From SG8-4 sp964598225 (GTDB lineage: Bacteria; Planctomycetota; Phycisphaerae; Sedimentisphaerales; Anaerobacaceae), in assembly GCA_964598225.1 (NCBI GenBank), contig CAZRBG010000047.1, forward strand, positions 1 through 44,835: a stretch of DNA of 44,835 nt, given 5' to 3'. Every line of letters starts with the position of its first letter. Position 1 is the first letter of the stretch. Shown here piece by piece: positions 39,734 to 44,835 of this stretch. Position numbers and translations under genes: made by a program. The notes below the pieces were generated by a model. That model worked only from the letters and a program-made list of their open reading frames with translations. It had not been told where the DNA came from and did not search any database.

Positions 39734-40708
39734 CTACAGCTTTGGGGGCTGTAACGGCATCTGGTGATCGATGGCAAATTTGGCGCGGACTTTCTCTAAC
39801 AACTGTGCTTTTTTCTGGATTCTCCAAACCAATATTACTATCGGGTCTCTCTTTCTATCCTCTCTGAAGGTTATAACAATTCGGCCGAAACCCATCAGCC
39901 GCTCCAAAAAATCGCTTGTATCGATGCGGCTGTTGTAATCTTCCCTGCTTATCTGTTCTCCGGTCTCACTCGGCCCTTCCTGAATGTTCATATAGTTGGG
40001 CGTTATCGACACGTAATAGAAAAGTCCTCTAAGCCAGGAGACAAAAATTGCGAATAATCCCACCAGGCCTACCAAAAGATAGACCGCCGGATTCATCGAC
40101 AAAGCGACGCGCTTGAACAACTTGAGAAATGGCATAACCCAGCCGAGTAAATGAAGCCACAGAAAGAAAAATCCAATGCCTACAATAGCAATCAGTAACA
40201 TCTTTATGCTGATGTTGTATTCCTCCACGAGGAAGTTGAGAAAGAAGATGGCGGCCCAAATTCCGCCTATAATCGGACGGTCCCCAAAAAAATAGCAAGC
40301 CGCGGCGGCAACAAAAGATGCGATAATCGTCGGGGCATAGAGTACTTTCGGCGTCCATGAGAAGGCAATAAGCCAGTCATTGATGTCGGTATCATCCCTG
40401 ATAACCTTTTGCATCTTCAGTCTCGTACGCATGGAGTTTCTGAACAGGAAACCAGCTACGACAACGGCTCCGGCTGCGCCTATTGCGATGTAGACAGCTA
40501 TCATTTGGTTCGAGAACCATCCGGCTTCTCTTATCTTCGGCACCAGATAGTAGAGGAGTCCTCCCACAATCAATAAAGCCGCAAGTGCGATGCCGCCCCA
40601 CAGCACAAGCTTCTTGTTCCGCGTTGCGTCCTTCGGTTCTTCGGGGACTTTCGGCTCGGCCGGTTTCTCGACGGCGCTCTCGCTGCTTTCGACGTTCTGC
40701 TCTTCCAC
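39734..40708 (-). CDS. membrane protein with several helices and a C-terminal PH-like domain
   Basis: A 324-residue inner-membrane protein. The start is taken as GTG at 40708, with AAAGGG 5 bases upstream; the preceding TTG at 40723 lacks a site. An acidic N-terminal tail of about 40 residues (Glu/Pro/Val) is followed by at least four hydrophobic segments between residues 35 and 225 (AALLIVGGLLYYLV, IGAAGAVVVAGFLF, TIIASFVAAAACYFF, LLIAIVGIGFFFLWLH). Residues 230-310 form a soluble segment, YVSITPNYMNIQEGPSETGE through RIVITFREDRKRDPIVILV. That segment resembles bacterial PH-like domains by strand pattern only. It is the last gene of the export operon, 56 bases after the TolC-like stop, and may be an accessory factor. 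Confidence 0.7.
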   Translation of the reverse strand: MEEQNVESSESAVEKPAEPKVPEEPKDATRNKKLVLWGGIALAALLIVGGLLYYLVPKIREAGWFSNQMIAVYIAIGAAGAVVVAGFLFRNSMRTRLKMQKVIRDDTDINDWLIAFSWTPKVLYAPTIIASFVAAAACYFFGDRPIIGGIWAAIFFLNFLVEEYNISIKMLLIAIVGIGFFFLWLHLLGWVMPFLKLFKRVALSMNPAVYLLVGLVGLFAIFVSWLRGLFYYVSITPNYMNIQEGPSETGEQISREDYNSRIDTSDFLERLMGFGRIVITFREDRKRDPIVILVWRIQKKAQLLEKVRAKFAIDHQMPLQPPKL

Positions 40709-40764
40709 GATATGCCCTTTCAAAAATCAACTCTAAGTCCTGCAAGACGCAGGGCAGGCATATA

Positions 40765-42408
40765 TTATTTGAAATCGTCCGATGAGGCAAGTGGTTCCCA
40801 CTCTACCTTTGCGGCACCCATCAGCGTGCCGGTGGCGAAGGCCAGATCGACAAGAGATATCTGGTACTCGGCGAGCGCCTCAATCTCGGCGCTTTGAGCG
40901 TCGGCGAAGGTCGCTTGCGCCTGGAGAACGTCGGTCGATGTCTGCAGTCCCAGCTCGAACTGTCGTTGCTCCGCCTTATATAATCGCCCGTCAAGAATCG
41001 CACGCTGCCGGCTGGCCAGAACGCGCTGCCAGTTCGCTTCGACCTGATCTATAGCATTAAGCACCTCAAGCTCGATAAGGGCCATGCGATTATCCCGGCT
41101 AGCCAACCGTTGCCTCCGCTGATATAAAGCCCGCTGCACCTGGCTTTTGGCCGCTTCGTTGCCAAGGGGCACAAGGAGTTGGAATCCGATGCGATGGTCC
41201 TCGAATCGTTTGTCGAATAGCAAATCAAAAGAGTCGTCTCTGGTCGGCCCCAAACCATTAATGTTGTACCTGTAATCCATAGTAACCAGAGGCAGTGCTT
41301 GATTCTTCAAGAAATCTGTTGTTGCGATATCCTGAGCGATCTGGAGCTCCAATTCGAGCATTTCCATCCGGTTTTCAACCGCCACGTTAACCAGTCGGCG
41401 TCTGTTCAGGTCATAACGGACGGGATCAGGTGCAGTTGCGGGCACTATTTCTGTGGGTGCTTGCATCCCAAGTCCTCTTTTATTAAGTGTTCGCTTCAGT
41501 TCGCGTTCTCGATCTCTAACGCTGTTCTCGGCCAGGATTATAGCCTCAAGCTGTTGTGCCAAGCCAGCCTCAGTACGTACAATCTCAACTTGGGCCTTGT
41601 CGCCAGCTTCCACGAAGCGGACAGCCTGCTCGTAGAGCTTTTCGGCCAGGCCATATTGTTGCCTGCGCACATCCAGCTCCATCCTCGCTGCGTAAAGACG
41701 CCAATAAACGCGATCCACCGCGGCGAGAACACGAATCACCTCGAGCTTTGTCCGGGCATCGCCGATCTGCCGATCGTACTCAGCAACGCGGATACTGTAC
41801 GTACTGGCATAACGGCCGGCGTTTCGCAGGAGAGGCTGACTGAGAGAGAGCGAAAAATCGGATTCATAGGCGGGATTGAGCGTCGAGAATATATTATTTG
41901 TTTTGACTCTATTATCGAACATGTCAAAGGTAAGAGTTCCGCCGGTTCGCAAAGGCATTCGAACACCGAGATCCACATTTGAAGCATCAACTCTTGAACC
42001 CGCAAGAGTAGTGGATGTTGGGGTATCGGTCCGGCTGTAAGATGCATTCGAGAAAAACGCCGACTCGAATTTGGCCCGCTCCTGGCTGACTCTTTCCGCT
42101 GCTATGGCGGGATTAATTAGCTGAACTTTCAACTCAAGATTGTTCCCTAACGTAAGCGCCCGGCATTGCTCCAAAGTAAGCGTAACCTCCTCGGCGGGTT
42201 CCTCATTAACGTCTATGACCGGTTCTTCAGGCTCCCCTTCAGCCTCTTTAAGCTCAAGAGCCTCGATTTGTCGTATTCGCTCCGGTTCGATCCTGACCCT
42301 AACAGGAGGATCTGTGCTGAAGTATTCAAGACACCCGGTTAACGTCATCAGGACGAGTCCCAAGACAAGTATTGAACGATACCGTGCGCGTGCGATTTGC
42401 TTACTCAT
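40765..42408 (-). CDS. TolC-family outer-membrane efflux lipoprotein
   Basis: A 547-residue outer-membrane channel of the OEP/TolC family with a lipoprotein signal ending LMTLTGC. Residues 80-330 and 340-540 are two tandem helical halves, each with the long coiled segments of the tunnel (RVLAAVDRVYWRLYAARMEL; EVLNAIDQVEANWQRVLASR). The Leu-Thr-Leu-Glu-Gln-Cys start after residue 95 and the SLSLSQPLLRNAG strand are family landmarks. The ATG at 42408 overlaps the stop of the upstream permease by 8 bases, so translation is coupled. The earlier in-frame start at 42489 is inside the permease gene and is rejected. It completes the MacA-MacB-permease-TolC tripartite set. Confidence 0.9.
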   Translation of the reverse strand: MSKQIARARYRSILVLGLVLMTLTGCLEYFSTDPPVRVRIEPERIRQIEALELKEAEGEPEEPVIDVNEEPAEEVTLTLEQCRALTLGNNLELKVQLINPAIAAERVSQERAKFESAFFSNASYSRTDTPTSTTLAGSRVDASNVDLGVRMPLRTGGTLTFDMFDNRVKTNNIFSTLNPAYESDFSLSLSQPLLRNAGRYASTYSIRVAEYDRQIGDARTKLEVIRVLAAVDRVYWRLYAARMELDVRRQQYGLAEKLYEQAVRFVEAGDKAQVEIVRTEAGLAQQLEAIILAENSVRDRERELKRTLNKRGLGMQAPTEIVPATAPDPVRYDLNRRRLVNVAVENRMEMLELELQIAQDIATTDFLKNQALPLVTMDYRYNINGLGPTRDDSFDLLFDKRFEDHRIGFQLLVPLGNEAAKSQVQRALYQRRQRLASRDNRMALIELEVLNAIDQVEANWQRVLASRQRAILDGRLYKAEQRQFELGLQTSTDVLQAQATFADAQSAEIEALAEYQISLVDLAFATGTLMGAAKVEWEPLASSDDFK

Positions 42409-43663
42409 GTCTAAGTGCCTCAATAGGGTCGAGTCTGGCGGCCTTGATCGCCGGGAACATGCCAAAGGATACCCCAACCGTAGCGGCAAAACCGAACGAA
42501 AGACCTATAGCCCACAAGGGAATATAGGCCATATCGAGATTGGCGTTGGGAATCTTGGCAATCATAGAAGTCAGGATTTGGCCGATCGCCGTGCCCAACA
42601 GACCGCCAAACAAACACAGCACGATCGACTCTACGAGGAATTGCAGCAGAATTGCCGACGGTTTGGCGCCCACCGCTTTGCGCAGACCGATTTCCCGGGT
42701 GCGCTCGGAGACCGAGACTAACATAATGTTCATAATGCCCACACCGCCTACGAGCAGAGAAATTCCCACCACTCCACCGGCCACGGCGGTAATGGCCATT
42801 GCCATCTTGTTAAAAGTCTTAAGATACTCTTCAATCACTTCCAAACGGAAGGTATCCGGATCGCCCGGGCCGAGACGGCGCGCCTGCCTTAGAAAAAAGC
42901 GCAGTTCCGCCTGCGCTTCTTTTGACAGCTCCGGTTTTCGGCAACCAGCCATAGCGTATATCCAGGGGTCCCACAAACGCCACGCGGTCTCGAATGGAAT
43001 AAAGACCTCCTTCGAGGAACCCATATTGCCGAACATGCCGCTCTCGACGCGGCCCTCGACCACACCTACAATCTCAAAGCTGCGACGGTCGATGACAATC
43101 CGTTTGCCGATGCAGTTGCGCGGCAGACGCAACTCATCTCTTACATCGGGCGTTATCATGCAGACCTGCCAGCCGTGCTCTTCATCCATCAGCGTGAAGG
43201 GGCGCCCTACGATGACCGAACGGTTCTCAATACGATGCCAGGATGGATTGATGCCGTTAACGCGAGCGCCTTCGATGCTGTGAACGGCGTGGTAGACGGT
43301 TTTGCTCCGGTCTGTCATCAACGTATAGTCTTCTATCGACGGGCAGCGTTCAAGCAGACCATCGAACTGCCTCGGCATAAAGCGGATCTGCCGCCAGTTG
43401 AAATGCTTGAATTTTCCTTCCCGCGGCCAATGCGGGATAATGAATATCTTGTTGGTCCCCAGCGTCTCGAAATCTTTCAGTACCTTGGCCTTTAAGCCGG
43501 TCAGAGCGGCAATAACCGCGGTGACCGACGCGACGCCAATCACAATACCTATCGTTGTCAACGTCGAACGCATTTTGTTGGCCCAGATCTGTCCCAGCGC
43601 CAGGCGGATGCTCTGCAGTAGAAGAGCAACAAACAGCAGCGGGGCCGCGAGCAGTCGCTTCAT
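42401..43663 (-). CDS. MacB/FtsX-type ABC permease
   Basis: A 420-residue inner-membrane permease. A first transmembrane helix (residues 32-58) carries IGIVIGVASVTAVIAALTG. A large periplasmic core (60-280) follows, and three C-terminal helices begin at GGVVGISLLVGGVGIMNIML near 290. Each family landmark is present, including ERTREIGLRKAVGAK, the coupling helix region. GAGGAG precedes the ATG. This type does not move substrate across the inner membrane; it uses ATP hydrolysis to drive export of periplasmic cargo through TolC. The ATPase is a separate gene upstream (MacB proper is usually a fusion), so this is the split form. Its stop overlaps the TolC-like gene. Confidence 0.93.
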   Translation of the reverse strand: MKRLLAAPLLFVALLLQSIRLALGQIWANKMRSTLTTIGIVIGVASVTAVIAALTGLKAKVLKDFETLGTNKIFIIPHWPREGKFKHFNWRQIRFMPRQFDGLLERCPSIEDYTLMTDRSKTVYHAVHSIEGARVNGINPSWHRIENRSVIVGRPFTLMDEEHGWQVCMITPDVRDELRLPRNCIGKRIVIDRRSFEIVGVVEGRVESGMFGNMGSSKEVFIPFETAWRLWDPWIYAMAGCRKPELSKEAQAELRFFLRQARRLGPGDPDTFRLEVIEEYLKTFNKMAMAITAVAGGVVGISLLVGGVGIMNIMLVSVSERTREIGLRKAVGAKPSAILLQFLVESIVLCLFGGLLGTAIGQILTSMIAKIPNANLDMAYIPLWAIGLSFGFAATVGVSFGMFPAIKAARLDPIEALRHE

Positions 43664-43705
43664 GGTTGTCTCCTCACTGTTCTGACTATTGTCCGTGCGC
43701 CCGTG

Positions 43706-43726
43706 TCGCGGGCGTCCCGCCCGCGA
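43706..43726. repeat. perfect hairpin with arms TCGCGGGCG / CGCCCGCGA around TCC
   Basis: Nine-base arms surround TCC in the 80-base gap between the ATPase stop and the permease start. The core is GGGC-N-TCC-N-GCCC, as at 8676-8694. A stable hairpin here could reduce permease expression relative to the ATPase. Confidence 0.75.
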
Positions 43727-43743
43727 TACTCAAAGTCCTGCTC

Positions 43744-44544
43744 CTACTCATTCTCGGCTCCGTGACTGCCGGGGACCACGCGGCTCGCTCCGGTCTCTTC
43801 GTCGGAGATTATACGCCCGTCGCGCATGTGAAGAATTCGCTCGGCGTGGCGCGCCACGATTGGCTCGTGTGTGACTATAATGATCGTCTGGCCTTCGCCG
43901 TGGAGCAGGTCGAATAATTTAAGGACGCTCTCACTGGTTTTACTGTCCAGGTTGCCGGTGGGTTCGTCGGCCAACAAGATACTGGGATTGTTACTGAGCG
44001 CCCGGGCGATAGCCACGCGCTGCTTCTCTCCGCCGGAAAGCTGGTTCGGACGATGCCTGATCCGCTCGGACAACCCAACGCGCACCAGCTTTTCTCTGGC
44101 CCGCGTACGGCGACTCAACCAGGTGGTGTCCCCCGCATAGATCAGAGGCAGCTCTACGTTTTTAAGGGCATTAAGACGAGGCAGCAACTCGAAAGACTGG
44201 AACACGAAACCAATCTGGGTGTTGCGCACCTGCGCCAGACCGCCGGAACTTAAGCGCGTCGTATCACGGCCATTGAGCTCGTAGATCCCGCTGGTGCACC
44301 GGTCGAGACAACCGAGGACATTCATCAGCGTGCTCTTGCCGGAGCCGGAGGGCCCCATCACTGCGACGTACTCATTCCGGCGTATGTCAAGGTTGATGCC
44401 TTCGAGCGCATGAATGCGTTCCACGCCGACCTTGTACACCCGCTTGACTTCTTTCAATCGGATGACGGGTTTACCATTGTCCGCGCGAAGGATCGGCGCC
44501 TCGGCTTCAGCTATCATCGTTGGCATCGTCTGCAGCTTCTTCAT
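43744..44544 (-). CDS. MacB-type ABC ATPase subunit
   Basis: A cytoplasmic ATPase of the LolD/MacB/FtsE type. Walker A is GPSGSGKST, followed by LNVLGCLDRCTSG-like MNVLGCLDRCTSG. The Q-loop lies in FVFQSFELLPRLNALKNVEL, the signature is LSGGEKQRVAIARAL, Walker B is ILLADEPTGNLDS, and the H-loop is VTHEP. The start is uncertain: ATGs at 44592, 44562, 44544, 44526 and 44517 are in frame, and all overlap the upstream MacA-like gene. 44544 is given as a compromise, with GAGG close by; 44517 gives the least overlap (11 bases). Conserved sequence begins at VIRLKEVKRVYKVG. Confidence 0.9.
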   Translation of the reverse strand: MKKLQTMPTMIAEAEAPILRADNGKPVIRLKEVKRVYKVGVERIHALEGINLDIRRNEYVAVMGPSGSGKSTLMNVLGCLDRCTSGIYELNGRDTTRLSSGGLAQVRNTQIGFVFQSFELLPRLNALKNVELPLIYAGDTTWLSRRTRAREKLVRVGLSERIRHRPNQLSGGEKQRVAIARALSNNPSILLADEPTGNLDSKTSESVLKLFDLLHGEGQTIIIVTHEPIVARHAERILHMRDGRIISDEETGASRVVPGSHGAENE

Positions 44545-44818
44545 CAGCCTCAGCTTGAGCATCTCGTTTCTTTTCTTCTGATTCTCGCTCATCTTGGATT
44601 CTTTGCTCGTGTCTGAGTTTCTCCAGTTCCTTATATGGCCCGACGACAATCCTGTCTTCGGCGGTTATGCCGGACATAATGACCGTCTGGGTAGTGTTGC
44701 TGGCCCCGATTTCAACCGGTGTCGCTATGGCCTTGCCGTCTCTGTAAACATACACAACTGAAGCGAAAGCCTTTCTTTTCTCGGGTGCAGGTTTGGTTTT
44801 ACGTAGAATCGGAGCGAA
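44507..44818 (-). CDS. periplasmic adaptor (MacA/HlyD-like), C-terminal part only
   Basis: The last 103 codons of a membrane-fusion adaptor that links the MacB-type ABC complex to TolC. VVYVYRDGKAIATPVEIG and VIMSGITAEDRIVVGPYKEL are the last beta-strands of the adaptor. After these come about 30 highly charged residues rich in Glu, Asp and Ala. The 5' end is missing: upstream in this frame a TAA lies at 44819-44821, 15 bases from the window end. The sequence just before it resembles the expected continuation in another frame (Asn-Ser-Leu-Arg-Phe), so a small deletion or end-of-contig error is likely. It overlaps the ATPase gene. Confidence 0.75.
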   Translation of the reverse strand, partial: FAPILRKTKPAPEKRKAFASVVYVYRDGKAIATPVEIGASNTTQTVIMSGITAEDRIVVGPYKELEKLRHEQRIQDERESEEKKRDAQAEADEEAADDANDDS

Positions 44819-44835
44819 TTAGATATAAGTGGACT

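Noticed and set aside
1..44835. CRISPR array, tRNA or rRNA genes
   Set aside because: No regularly spaced direct repeats and no tRNA-like T-arm and cloverleaf were found in any gap.

Overview
The window looks like a chromosomal segment of a Planctomycetota bacterium, most likely class Phycisphaerae (Sedimentisphaerales-like). This is inferred from gene content. There are Tat-exported sulfatases, secreted FG-GAP/VCBS propeller proteins, a GH106-type rhamnosidase, and secreted proteins with single dockerin-like EF-hand tags ending in a Trp-Leu-Glu sequence. Ribonuclease Y sits next to a YmdB-type phosphoesterase, most genes have clear Shine-Dalgarno sites, and there are many short palindromic intergenic repeats. 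No rRNA, tRNA, CRISPR array, integrase or transposase was seen.

Layout. 1-2.3 kb (minus): a GCS2-type carboxylate-amine ligase, cut by the left edge, coupled through a TAATG overlap to an M20 amidohydrolase. 2.4-2.7 kb: a tiny His/Arg/Pro-rich lipoprotein. 2.8-18 kb: a polysaccharide-degradation region with two sulfatases, two FG-GAP proteins, a secreted beta-sandwich protein and a large GH106-type enzyme. Together these suggest attack on a sulfated, rhamnose-containing glycan. An arsR-acr3 arsenite-resistance pair with a readable promoter and operator, and an orphan Tat signal peptide left from a decayed gene, sit inside this region. 18-22.1 kb: a lipoprotein and a secreted PASTA protein, divergent from a transglutaminase-like/TPR protein. 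22.1-24.3 kb: a GH130 phosphorylase-family enzyme and a GT4 glycosyltransferase. 24.5-26.8 kb: a secreted multidomain LamG/dockerin-like protein.

26.8-34.8 kb: a possible small RNA or long leader, then rny and ymdB. Next is a DUF2283/DUF4258 pair in which both genes carry a one-base frameshift at the same ten-base context. These are followed by a glyoxalase II-like metallo-beta-lactamase-fold hydrolase, an MsbA-type ABC exporter with a PDZ-like domain in its first external loop, and a second, divergent GH130 protein. 34.9-39.6 kb (minus): a secreted protein with a tandem internal duplication, a thermolysin-type (M4) protease and a beta-helix protein with a dockerin-like tag. 39.7 kb to the right edge (minus): a MacA/MacB/permease/TolC-type tripartite export operon followed by a membrane protein.

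The most unusual points are the doubly frameshifted DUF4258/DUF2283 pair, the PDZ-containing exporter, and the density of interspersed palindromic repeats, some of which supply or abut stop codons. Others are the orphan Tat signal ending in such a repeat and a candidate small RNA upstream of rny. Family assignments rest on motifs read by eye; no database search was possible.
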